NCBI RefSeq assembly: GCF_959029255.1
Contig: NZ_CAUFUE010000006.1
Location: 124,001 to 188,000, forward strand
Direction of reading: 5' to 3'
Length of the DNA stretch: 64,000 nucleotides
Origin: an uncultured Bacteroides sp.
GTDB taxonomy: Bacteria; Bacteroidota; Bacteroidia; Bacteroidales; Bacteroidaceae
Shown piece after piece: positions 17,001-25,154 of this stretch (its first letter is position 1; the number at the start of each line of letters is the position of its first letter). The notes beneath the pieces were generated by a model. It was not told the origin of the DNA. It did no database searches and saw only the letters and a list, made by a program, of their open reading frames with translations. Made by a program: the position numbers and the translations under genes.

Positions 17001-18430
17001 ATTTCCGCAAGATTGAGAACAAGAAGATGAAACTTATATTAGAGAAAACAGAGGTAATCTCTTTGCTGCAACAAGTGATGGATAATTTCCGTTATATGGC
17101 GGAAGAAAAAAGTATCAACTTCCAATTACTGACTAATGAGAAAAACATAAATGCCTGGATTGACCGGGATAAGGTTGAAAAAATCGTCTTCAACCTGATA
17201 TCGAATGCCTTTAAATATACCCCCGACCACAAATCCATAACAGTACGCGCCTCTGTGGAAGCCGGACGGCTGATTGTTTCGGTAACCGACGAAGGTATTG
17301 GCATCGATCCTCAAAAGCAACGAACTTTATTCCAGCGCTTCGAGACACTGGTACATAGCAATATTCTACAGCCCTCTTCAGGCATAGGACTGTCATTAGT
17401 GAAAGAATTGATAGAACTGCATCATGGAAATATTCAGGTCGACAGCCAGGCAGGAGTCGGCAGCAAATTTACCGTTGCATTGCCTCTCGACCAGAAATCA
17501 TACGAAAAAAGTGAAAGTACGGAATTCATCTTGGAAGATACCGTCCCTCAACCTGCCAATGAAGCAGATACACAGGCGGGGCAGATAGAAACACCCGGCA
17601 ATGACTTCAGCAATCATAACGATGCAAACGATGGAGAACAAATATCTGTCTTGATAGTGGAAGATAATACGGAACTCCGGGGATTCCTGAAAGACATATT
17701 ATCCGATATTTACAAGGTGATAGAAGCTACCAACGGACAAGAAGGAGTGGAATATGCCGTGCAACACATGCCCGACCTCATCATTAGTGATATTATGATG
17801 CCCGTCATGGATGGTCTGGATATGGTAAAAGCAATTAAAGAAAATCGTGACATTTGTCACATTCCAATCATCCTGCTCTCCGCCAAGTCTTCTCTGGACG
17901 ATCGCATTTCAGGACTGGAGCAAGGAGTGGATGATTATATCACCAAGCCTTTCAGTTCCACTTATCTGAAGACCCGTATCAAATCACTGTTGCATCAACG
18001 CAAAACCCTGCAAGAATTTTATCTGGAGCAACTAACCGAGAAACAAAAAGGAGATTCCCAACCGCCATTAAATTTAGAGCCCTCCAAACCCCAGATTACA
18101 TCATTTGACGACCAGTTCATGCAACAAGTCATAACCATCATGGAAAAACAAATGGATAATTCGGAACTCACCATCGACCAATTTGCACAGGAATTAGGCA
18201 TGGGCCGTACCGTATTCTATCAAAAGCTGAAAAGTATCATCGGCCTATCCCCCATCGACTTTGTGCGCGAAATGCGCATCAAACGTGCCATGCAATTGCT
18301 TGAAAGTGGAGAATACAATGTATCTCAAATTGCATACATGACCGGATTCAATGACCCGAAATATTTCAGCAAATGTTTCAAAAAGAAGTATGGAGTCAGC
18401 CCTTCGGAATATTGCGCAAAGAAAGAATAG
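14057..18430 (+). CDS. Hybrid two-component system sensor/regulator (HTCS) of the pectin locus
   Basis: This is a 1457-aa one-polypeptide two-component system. Order: signal peptide (to about 25), a long periplasmic region of Reg_prop beta-propeller repeats (recurrent DxxGxxWxGT-like turns such as DPKGFIWFSTWNGLNKFDG), a Y_Y_Y-type Ig domain (about 760-830), one membrane helix (about 875-900), then HisKA with the H-box SHELRTPLT (His933). HATPase_c (DEGIGIDPQKQRTLFQRF), a receiver with Asp1245 (DLIISDIMMPVMDG) and a C-terminal AraC HTH (about 1355-1457) complete it. HTCS proteins bind oligosaccharides in the periplasm and activate neighbouring polysaccharide genes. Its likely target is the pectin operon at 20.9-36.8 kb, though a DUF4143 ATPase gene and a 1.1 kb gap lie between. 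Confidence 0.95.
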   Translation: MRKHFKTLFTLLLFFIPSISVHLCAQPNCQIQYFSVHNGMAQKTVTGIVQDPKGFIWFSTWNGLNKFDGYTFKNYKSYPGDGCTLTSNRLYSITQNQHCDIWCHTYDERVYLFDSRNEKFIDILHPIEEKNKTRYNVNKIYALPKGISWIVCDNEAFRIDEHAFKEDNETIKSITLYSEATGNLPGNAISNIYQDSDGDEWIFTNKGIRVIGKKTTESVVNFKSICENNGKMYLLSKDNRLAIYNFQTKQLRFKKIPYSYSRLNNIQNLGKDSIGIGSDNGIIFFFEQENKFSHADIRTATQPSSNAGGIFKDSHNELWIFSYTAGITRYNPATGEKQHYQTLPQDMPKAERKSRDVIFEDKQGTLWVVPHLGCLSYYDRKDKQLKPYYTDYDNPETKFTPVILNYYIDNQKNLWFASNYTMGRMSFFPNAAHLTPIDYGFETRAFLIDKEKNLWTANKKGFIRIFNPDKSLKGYLTPEGDISKNAVAFGKNIYCFVEDEQGDFWLGSKWDGVFRLKKKGNGHFTVLKYGHEENNPYSLSNNSIYSIFQDHQKRIWIGTYGGGLNLFQETADGKVRFVHNKNLLKGYPKDNFSKIRIIQEVNQTILVGTTEGLLTFSGNIDNPENIKFHPNVRVPDDASSLSSNDVIYIYTDSRDNTYVLTFTGGVNQVISDNLLTEHIQFKTYTKRNGLSSDLVLSMIEDPQKNLWIISENVLTKFNPETGTFDNFDEKYLQKRIYSSEAIPVLYQNQILLGTEAGILEINPASFKKSTYTPPIVFTGLRIQGNKQNPGIDDYLKLKPDERNVTFEFAALDYIAPASISYSYRLKGLEEKWNEADNNRRASYINLPPGEYELQIRSTNSDGVWTDNIRKLPIVIIPTFWETYWAWLLYAVLFILSTSTIVYIILYIYKLRHQINIEQQLANIKLRFFTDISHELRTPLTLITSPVNEVLEHESLSESARKHLTLVHKNADRMLRLINQILDFRKIENKKMKLILEKTEVISLLQQVMDNFRYMAEEKSINFQLLTNEKNINAWIDRDKVEKIVFNLISNAFKYTPDHKSITVRASVEAGRLIVSVTDEGIGIDPQKQRTLFQRFETLVHSNILQPSSGIGLSLVKELIELHHGNIQVDSQAGVGSKFTVALPLDQKSYEKSESTEFILEDTVPQPANEADTQAGQIETPGNDFSNHNDANDGEQISVLIVEDNTELRGFLKDILSDIYKVIEATNGQEGVEYAVQHMPDLIISDIMMPVMDGLDMVKAIKENRDICHIPIILLSAKSSLDDRISGLEQGVDDYITKPFSSTYLKTRIKSLLHQRKTLQEFYLEQLTEKQKGDSQPPLNLEPSKPQITSFDDQFMQQVITIMEKQMDNSELTIDQFAQELGMGRTVFYQKLKSIIGLSPIDFVREMRIKRAMQLLESGEYNVSQIAYMTGFNDPKYFSKCFKKKYGVSPSEYCAKKE

Positions 18431-18549
18431 ACAAAAACAAGAGCATCATCATAATAAGAAATCTTCCATATTGGAACGATTTATAACTTTAAAAGTACTG
18501 CCCGGATAAGCTTTCATAAACTGTTCAGAATATAAACTTAACGAAGTAT

Positions 18550-19818
18550 TTATTCAGAAAATGCCCACTCCCAGATGGGAATAGCTTCCACATCCCCATA
18601 CTTTTCTTTCTGGTTATAAGTCAGCAACGTCTTCTTTTTCAATGTGACTGTCTCGATTTCAAAACCGGTCAGTTCCCGTTTCAGGTTCATGTCATTCAGT
18701 TCATAGCAGATCTGGAATCCGTGCGCTTCGCCATTTTTGTAAGCGACAAAATCACATTCCGTCTTGTTATTATCGAAAGAGATATTCTCATAGCCTTTGT
18801 TCCTAAGTTCATTATAAGCCAGGTTCTCCAATGCGTTTCCACTTTGGGGGGAATAACGGAAAACATTTGCCGCTACCAATCCATTATCAATGAAATAACA
18901 TTTATGCTGCGAACGAGTGGTTTCCTTCAATGAATAGGAGAAATTGCGCACATCCATGCAAATATAGCTGTCGCACAGGATATTGATATAAGCCGCCACT
19001 GTATTTTCATTACTTTTCAGCGCTTTCCCCACAGCTGGTATAGAAAAGCGACTGCCGACATTCTGCATTAAATAATTGACCAGCCTGTAAAACAAGTGCG
19101 TGTCGCGCAGCCTGTTGTAAACAATACAGTCCTTTTGTACGATTGACTCAAAATAGCTCTTCAACAATTCTTGCCTGATATCGTCATCCATATCTCCCAG
19201 CACGATTTCCGGGAAACAACCGAAGGAAAGGATATTGTCCATGATACGCAATACATCCGGTATCCGGTGATAACAATCCAACAGGTTATTTATTCCCCTC
19301 GAACGGAATACTTCGGAAACAGAGAACGGACGTACCTCGTTTTCAAAATAACGACCGGACAGTAAAGCGGAAAAACGGTTCTGTAAAAGTTGCGAGTTGG
19401 AACCGGTGATATAGATTTTCTCGAACGATTCGGTATCATATACACTCTTTATAAAAACCTCCCAATCCGACAGGTGCTGGACTTCATCCAGAAACAGGTA
19501 TTTTACTTTTACCCCGGTCAGACGCTCGGCGTTCTCTACCACTCCGTACAATTTGGACGAATCATCCCAGAAAGGGATAAATTTCGGGTCATCCAGATTG
19601 AGCACCAGGATAGACCTGCCATCGGTTCCGGACTGCAACAAATCATTTATCAGTAATTTAAAGACTGTGGATTTCCCACAACGCCGCACTCCTGTCAGTA
19701 TCTGGACATGGCGCATATTTTTTTTCTTCAACAGGTTATCCATGATACTTCTCGAACACAGTTGCTCAAAAAGTTTTCCGCTCCATTGCGGATTTTGGCG
19801 AACAAGGGTCTTTTCCAT
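18550..19818 (-). CDS. AAA ATPase of the AAA_14/DUF4143 family
   Basis: This is a 422-aa cytosolic protein. A Walker A motif is present as GVRRCGKST (about residues 43-51) and Walker B as KYLFLDEVQHLSDW, followed by the ITGSNSQLL sensor segment. The C-terminal part (about 200-420) has the DUF4143 pattern, including a restriction-nuclease-like ending ENISFDNNKTECDFVAYKNG. These orphan ATPases are very common in Bacteroides and their role is unknown. It stands alone between the HTCS gene and the SusCD operon on the minus strand. An 8-bp inverted pair (TGCCTAAA at 19875, TTTAGGCA at 19919) lies just upstream. Confidence 0.85.
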   Translation of the reverse strand: MEKTLVRQNPQWSGKLFEQLCSRSIMDNLLKKKNMRHVQILTGVRRCGKSTVFKLLINDLLQSGTDGRSILVLNLDDPKFIPFWDDSSKLYGVVENAERLTGVKVKYLFLDEVQHLSDWEVFIKSVYDTESFEKIYITGSNSQLLQNRFSALLSGRYFENEVRPFSVSEVFRSRGINNLLDCYHRIPDVLRIMDNILSFGCFPEIVLGDMDDDIRQELLKSYFESIVQKDCIVYNRLRDTHLFYRLVNYLMQNVGSRFSIPAVGKALKSNENTVAAYINILCDSYICMDVRNFSYSLKETTRSQHKCYFIDNGLVAANVFRYSPQSGNALENLAYNELRNKGYENISFDNNKTECDFVAYKNGEAHGFQICYELNDMNLKRELTGFEIETVTLKKKTLLTYNQKEKYGDVEAIPIWEWAFSE

Positions 19819-20597
19819 TTTTACTTTCTGTTATCAATTTCTTTAATGGCAAATATAGGTAGAATTTAGTAGATTGCCTAAATATACTTCGGTTAATTCA
19901 ATATTTTACCTAATTATGTTTAGGCATTACTTTGATTTAAACTAAGTATGTTTCGATATTATGCTATCCTGCCATTAACGCCTGACTATCCTATAACAAC
20001 TTTGTCCAATCCTCATCCGGGTATCGGATTTCAGCCTTTGTTCTTTTTACCGGCTGTAGGTGTCGATAACCCGAAAAAACTTATCGAAGATATTCCCATA
20101 CAAAATTATCAGCGTGCTTAATGCCTTCGCTAATGTGAAGCTGACGGTTGTATTTCCACGACTTATGCAATATAGTTATTATATTATAAAGCCTTGCTTC
20201 GATTTTTCTTATCGTGAAGCAAAGATGAAATAAAAAGAATAGTTTTCCACAAATCTTATAAGATTTATGGAATTTACTCGTATTGCAATTGTATAAAATA
20301 ACGTTCCACCTATAGATTTAATATTATTAAACTACATTTTGGTCATCACTCATCACAAGTCCCCTCTATTTCTTTCATAATCGGGGGATTGCGACAGTTG
20401 TGACAACACAAAAATAGGGTGACGAGAACATTTGGTCATCACCCCATTTTAGCACTGGAAGGAATATGCAGCATTTCCATCTCCAAAGGCTTAGATAACC
20501 GTCACTTATCACTGATATAAATAAGCGTTATTACCATCCTAATTACAACTATACCCTATGTATAATGCCCTCTAACCTATTCTATTTCTTCGTTTTT
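19819..20597. other. Non-coding stretch upstream of the 22-bp array
   Basis: No convincing gene is present. Notable items: the inverted pair TGCCTAAA/TTTAGGCA (19875-19882, 19919-19926); the palindrome AAATCTTATAAGATTT at 20251-20266; and a direct repeat TTTGGTCATCAC near 20338 and 20430. The minus strand near 20080-20170 carries a short open stretch that could be the 3' end of a decayed gene, but it cannot be assigned. Confidence 0.5.
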
Positions 20598-20685
20598 CAA
20601 TTGCGGGCTATACAGTTTCCAATTGCGGGCTATCCGGTTTGCAGTTGGAAACCGGATAGCCCGCAGTTGGAAAACAAAGTTTTAC
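20598..20685. repeat. 22-bp-period array folding into a 22-bp hairpin
   Basis: Units start at 20598, 20620, 20642 and 20664. The first two read CAATTGCGGGCTATxCxGTTT and the next two begin CAGTTGGAAA with the complementary GGATAGCCCGC. Bases 20619-20640 pair with 20649-20670 with one mismatch around an 8-nt loop. Position: 3' side of the SusCD operon, before its terminator. Confidence 0.9.
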
Positions 20686-20830
20686 CTGTAGTTTTGCACT
20701 GTTAGATGTAAGGCTAAAGAAAGAAACAAACTAAACTTTATACCTTTTTTCCTTAAGTATGCAAGTGCTGAAGTGTGGGAAATATGGAAGTAAAAACCGC
20801 CGTAACACTCTGCGCACTCTGTGACGATAT

Positions 20831-20860
20831 ATAAAAAAGGGCGCTCCGTGGAGCGCCCCT
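20831..20860 (-). terminator. Rho-independent terminator of the CE8-SusCD operon
   Basis: GGGCGCTCC (20839-20847) and GGAGCGCCC (20850-20858) form a strong GC-rich stem that is followed on the minus strand by TTTTTTATAT. It lies about 70 bp after the stop codon at 20928. Confidence 0.9.
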
Positions 20861-20927
20861 CGCAAAGAATGTCTAACAAAACTTCACAGCCTCATGTAGA
20901 CAAATATGTTTGATAATACCGGAGGTA

Positions 20928-23114
20928 TTATTGTCTCCATCTAGGATCACCGATACCAAGTTGGTAAATCTCATGATTGAGAACTTTATCGGTCTTGTTA
21001 AAATAAAGACCATCAAGGTTATCAATCTGATGCATATTCTCTGCCGGACTCAAATAAGGAGGATTAGGACTTTTCATTAACTCTGTCGGAGTAATGGGAG
21101 TTGCACCTACTTTTATTTTCAGTTCAGTCGTTCCATTAATAATACCCGGTTTGAATTTACCGAATGCTCCTGCGCTGTTTTTTGTTGCAGAAAATGCACC
21201 ACCAGTAAATATTTTATCCAGAGCCTGCCTACCACTTTCACAACTAGAAGAATAATTGTCGGCAATATCAAAAGTTATTTCTTGCGCAGTACCATTAATC
21301 TGGCGAATATCCATACCTTGGAAATAAAGATTACGATTATCCCCATTACTTCTTGTCTGAATGAAAAGATTCTTTTTCACTGTTATCTTACTACCACTGG
21401 GCAGATATCGTAAATCAAAGATATTACGCCCGGAAGAACGAGTACTGAAATTAACAAATGTATTATTCTCAAGAGTGATATTGTAGCTTACACTTTCCAA
21501 CCAATCCAAGTTCTTTCCATTATCATTAAAGAAAGAAGTACGCGGAGAATCATAGAATGTATTGTTACGGAAAATCATATTAGCGTAAATATTAGACTGA
21601 GGCGATGCGCCATCACCTGCAATCCAAGCATATCCACGTCCATTATTGTCATAGAATCCACAATTATAGAACAAACATCCATCAACCAAGAAATTACTGA
21701 AAATCTTGCGTTTCGTTCCTTGTACACGAACAAAACCACGAATCATACGCTGGAATGTGCAATCTTTTATTTCAAAAGATTGAAGTGTCACAGGCATACC
21801 ATTGGAATACATATTTATGAAATAGTTACCTGTCCCGTTAGAACCATTATATTGAACAGCTAAAGGACAATCAAAATCAATTCCTTCAAAAATTAATTTC
21901 TTGATAACAATATCGCCCAATTCTCCTGATTGGGGTTGACGACCAAACATAAAATTACAAGACTGAACCGTTCCATTAAATACAGACATACCGTTCATAA
22001 GAACTTGAGCATGCCTGCCACTACCATCGTCTTTAGTACGCAATGTAAGTCCCTTACATAATGAGACATTGGTTGCGCAATAATAGTTTTTTCCTGGTTC
22101 CAGTTCAAAAATAGTACCTTCTGCCAAAGAGGCATCCGAGTTATAGTTTGAAAGAATAGTATCAATTCGGCAAGCATTATAGTCTACTGCTCCCGGAATC
22201 GTATCATTAGGATCACAAACATGTTTTATCAAAATAGGCTCGCCCAATGTACCTTCCATACGAACGATACATGTATTGTAAATAGCATCCCAATGTACTG
22301 GTACATTTTTGTTTACTGCATTCACTACATATACACAGTTTTCCTGCAAGCCGTCTATATCAATATAACCCCGATTAAAATCGTCCTCTGTCAGTCGATA
22401 TTCTTTCCACTTATCAGGCACAGTAGCATCCGGATTTGTCGGTGATGCTTCAACAGTAATAACCTGCATCACAAAATTACCGTCTTTTACCTCATAATTC
22501 TTCTCAAAATCGTTCTTTTCAATAATTGCAGCACTACCAAATGCAGACAATTCACGTTCTACTTTAAGACGTAATGTAGTTTTGGTTATATTTTCAGCTG
22601 TAAGCACATCAGGAATGGCATATCGTTCCCCGGTAGTCAGCCCCATGTAGTCAGCCCATTGACGTCCACTACCATATCCATACCACTTCGAATGATACCC
22701 TTCGCCTTTTTTGGATAAAGTACGGATTGCGAAACGATAATCTGTACTATACTGAAGGTCTTTTATTTTCAAATCCAACACATCAGGTCCCACTATTGTA
22801 TCAAATAAGATATGTGAAGGATTCTCCCAGTCTGACGCCAAACCGGAGGATACATTAGGTTGCAATGCATACTTTATTTCATAACCAGCGCAATCTTTCA
22901 CACCGTACCAATAGAGTTGAACGTCATTCAAGTCAAGAACCTGACAACGATAAGGGTCTGCATCGCCTTTACCCGTATTATTGTCCACACGGAACATAGT
23001 CATGAACTCCCTCTCCGGAGAATCAGTACCAGTACCTACCACATCATCATCCTTGCACGAATAAATCGATAAAGACAAGAGAAGTATCAATATATAATAA
23101 AAATTATTTTTCAT
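20928..23114 (-). CDS. Surface lipoprotein with FN3-like and DUF4957/DUF5123 (beta-helix) domains
   Basis: This is a 728-aa protein with lipobox SIYSC20 followed by KDDD, a lipoprotein-export-like acidic tail common in Bacteroides surface lipoproteins. Residues 45-150 are fibronectin-III-like. The remainder has the repeating N/F/G pattern of a right-handed beta-helix, e.g. IKDCTFQRMIRGFVRVQGT and NITLENNTFVNFSTRSSGRN, matching DUF4957 then DUF5123. Such proteins are characteristic of pectin loci and act as surface glycan-binding proteins or lyase-like proteins. It is the last gene of the CE8-SusC-SusD operon, 20 bp after susD. Catalytic activity is not evident. Confidence 0.8.
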   Translation of the reverse strand: MKNNFYYILILLLSLSIYSCKDDDVVGTGTDSPEREFMTMFRVDNNTGKGDADPYRCQVLDLNDVQLYWYGVKDCAGYEIKYALQPNVSSGLASDWENPSHILFDTIVGPDVLDLKIKDLQYSTDYRFAIRTLSKKGEGYHSKWYGYGSGRQWADYMGLTTGERYAIPDVLTAENITKTTLRLKVERELSAFGSAAIIEKNDFEKNYEVKDGNFVMQVITVEASPTNPDATVPDKWKEYRLTEDDFNRGYIDIDGLQENCVYVVNAVNKNVPVHWDAIYNTCIVRMEGTLGEPILIKHVCDPNDTIPGAVDYNACRIDTILSNYNSDASLAEGTIFELEPGKNYYCATNVSLCKGLTLRTKDDGSGRHAQVLMNGMSVFNGTVQSCNFMFGRQPQSGELGDIVIKKLIFEGIDFDCPLAVQYNGSNGTGNYFINMYSNGMPVTLQSFEIKDCTFQRMIRGFVRVQGTKRKIFSNFLVDGCLFYNCGFYDNNGRGYAWIAGDGASPQSNIYANMIFRNNTFYDSPRTSFFNDNGKNLDWLESVSYNITLENNTFVNFSTRSSGRNIFDLRYLPSGSKITVKKNLFIQTRSNGDNRNLYFQGMDIRQINGTAQEITFDIADNYSSSCESGRQALDKIFTGGAFSATKNSAGAFGKFKPGIINGTTELKIKVGATPITPTELMKSPNPPYLSPAENMHQIDNLDGLYFNKTDKVLNHEIYQLGIGDPRWRQ

Positions 23115-23134
23115 ATCGTTTATTTCTAATAAGA

Positions 23135-25135
23135 TTAATCTGTATAACCATAATAGTTCTTATAAACTCCTGCCGAACGCTGAATAACGGTTCTAGGATA
23201 AGGAAGAATATATCGTACAACCGGTAAGTTATCCGGTCCATTTTCCACGCTGACATTACCGTCATTTCCTACGATATAAATTTGACCAGTCACATCGTCT
23301 CCTCTCATGAATCCATAAAAAGAATACAAACACTGGGCTCTCGGGAAACCTGCATCTTTATTATACCAATCATAAAAATTACCAACTTCTGTGTGTATTT
23401 TGTCACTCGGATTCTTCGCATTTTCATAAGGATTATACAAACCTAAAACATCTAAAGCAGTATTAGGATACTCATTGATATTATTCGGATTAGCTTTATC
23501 TTTTTGATAATACATTGAAGCAGGAAGATTATTTAAATAACCGGCTTTACAGCCATTCTCCGCATCGTATTCCTCTACCATATCAATATAATCAGAAGAA
23601 CCTCCCGTATTTTCTGCTACGGCAAAATAACGTAAGAAATTATAATAAGTAACCTCGCTATAAAGATTATTACGAACCAAATCACGCCAACGCATATTCT
23701 CACCGGCAAACTCCCATTTACGCTCATCCAGAACCGCTTTCAAGAAAGTCTCTTTGGATGCTTTCGCATTGGTGATGTACGTTTCATCAGGATTTTCAAA
23801 TGCGCGTTGGCGAACCTGACGGAGTGCATCAACAGCTTTATCACCATTAGGACCACTTACACCATCTTCTACCTCATTTACAGCTTCAGCATACATCAAA
23901 AGCACATCAGCATAACGCATATAAGGGAAGTTTATGCCTGTATTGTCTGTACTATTATTACCTAAACTCTGAGTTGACCAAAGTTTAGACCACTTATTAT
24001 TATATACTGTATAATCCGTAAGTATAGTGGGTGTACCATCATACTCATATCCCCACAAACCATTTACGTAATCACGTCGCAAGTCATTCTCATCAAATGA
24101 AAAACGATAAAAAGCATTTAAACGAGCATCGCCTTTAGTTTCACCCCAAATATTGGGTGCGGCAGTAGCACCTTCGGACAATACACTTTTCGGTCCATGA
24201 ATATATCCGACATTTCCACTGGAATTCTTAGCAAACGGAATTTCGAAAATAGGGTCATCATTATTAGTTACAATATACTTACACTCATTGATGAATACCT
24301 CACGATAAGGAAGATTCAATCTATGATTACTCTTATTTATAACAGAGTCACAATACTGACGGGCAATATCATAATATTCCTTATAGTTATCCGGACGCTC
24401 CATCGTTCCATAATTTCGGGGATTCGATTTGTCCGGATGAAGTGAATACCCACCACAAGTCAATGCCATACGGGCAATCATAGACCAACACATTTCTTTA
24501 GAAATACGCTCTACACCATCACTTAAAGCGCTTGCCAATTCCATATAGGGAGCCACCTCTTTTAAATCGGCAATCAACTCTTTATGAATAGTTTCACGAT
24601 CAGTAACAGGCATTATAGCATCCTCTGCCAAGCTGTTAGGTGTAAATGAAAAAGGAATATCACCAAACATCACGACAAGATCGTGATAAAACATGGCACG
24701 TATTACTTTAGCTTCACCCAACATCTGCATTACTTCAGCATCATCCTTGCTAAACACAGAACCATTCTCTAAATTGTAGATATAAACATTAGCATATTCT
24801 ATACCACGATAAGCAGCTGTCCAAAATTTATCTATATCTCCACCATTACTATTACAGTCAAAACGACGGTAACCTGTATTCGAAGGCAATTCATTGGACG
24901 AAATCCACATTTCTACATCGCTATTTAAGCAAAAAGTGCTTAAATAGGCCTTTCCATAAGTATCGTTTGTCAATAACTGGGCATAAACCCCATTCAACGC
25001 ACGGCTCGCCTCATTTTTGTCACTGAAAACGAAATCGTATTTATACTTTGACCCTGGTTCTACTTCCAAATAATCATTACAGGAAGAAGCAGCCAAAGCA
25101 AACAGACCGACGATAAGTATATTTTTTATTTTCAT
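23135..25135 (-). CDS. SusD-like nutrient-binding outer-membrane lipoprotein
   Basis: This is a 666-aa protein with lipobox LAASSC19. It has the SusD fold signatures: DFVFSDKNEASRALNGVYAQL near the N-terminus, a TPR-like core (FWTAAYRGIEYANVYIYNLE, GEAKVIRAMFYHDLVVMFG) and the C-terminal RYADVLLMYAEAVNEV and VLDERKWEFAGENMRWRDLVR. SusD proteins bind glycans at the cell surface and cap the SusC channel. The gene follows SusC by 19 bp. Given the neighbouring CE8, GH28 and PL1 enzymes, the ligand is expected to be a pectic oligosaccharide. Confidence 0.95.
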   Translation of the reverse strand: MKIKNILIVGLFALAASSCNDYLEVEPGSKYKYDFVFSDKNEASRALNGVYAQLLTNDTYGKAYLSTFCLNSDVEMWISSNELPSNTGYRRFDCNSNGGDIDKFWTAAYRGIEYANVYIYNLENGSVFSKDDAEVMQMLGEAKVIRAMFYHDLVVMFGDIPFSFTPNSLAEDAIMPVTDRETIHKELIADLKEVAPYMELASALSDGVERISKEMCWSMIARMALTCGGYSLHPDKSNPRNYGTMERPDNYKEYYDIARQYCDSVINKSNHRLNLPYREVFINECKYIVTNNDDPIFEIPFAKNSSGNVGYIHGPKSVLSEGATAAPNIWGETKGDARLNAFYRFSFDENDLRRDYVNGLWGYEYDGTPTILTDYTVYNNKWSKLWSTQSLGNNSTDNTGINFPYMRYADVLLMYAEAVNEVEDGVSGPNGDKAVDALRQVRQRAFENPDETYITNAKASKETFLKAVLDERKWEFAGENMRWRDLVRNNLYSEVTYYNFLRYFAVAENTGGSSDYIDMVEEYDAENGCKAGYLNNLPASMYYQKDKANPNNINEYPNTALDVLGLYNPYENAKNPSDKIHTEVGNFYDWYNKDAGFPRAQCLYSFYGFMRGDDVTGQIYIVGNDGNVSVENGPDNLPVVRYILPYPRTVIQRSAGVYKNYYGYTD

Positions 25136-25154
25136 AAGTAATTTCTTTTATGCA

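Noticed and set aside
20080..20170. Minus-strand open stretch that might be a transposase remnant
   Set aside because: It is too short and shows no recognisable motif; no inverted-repeat ends or target duplication are seen.
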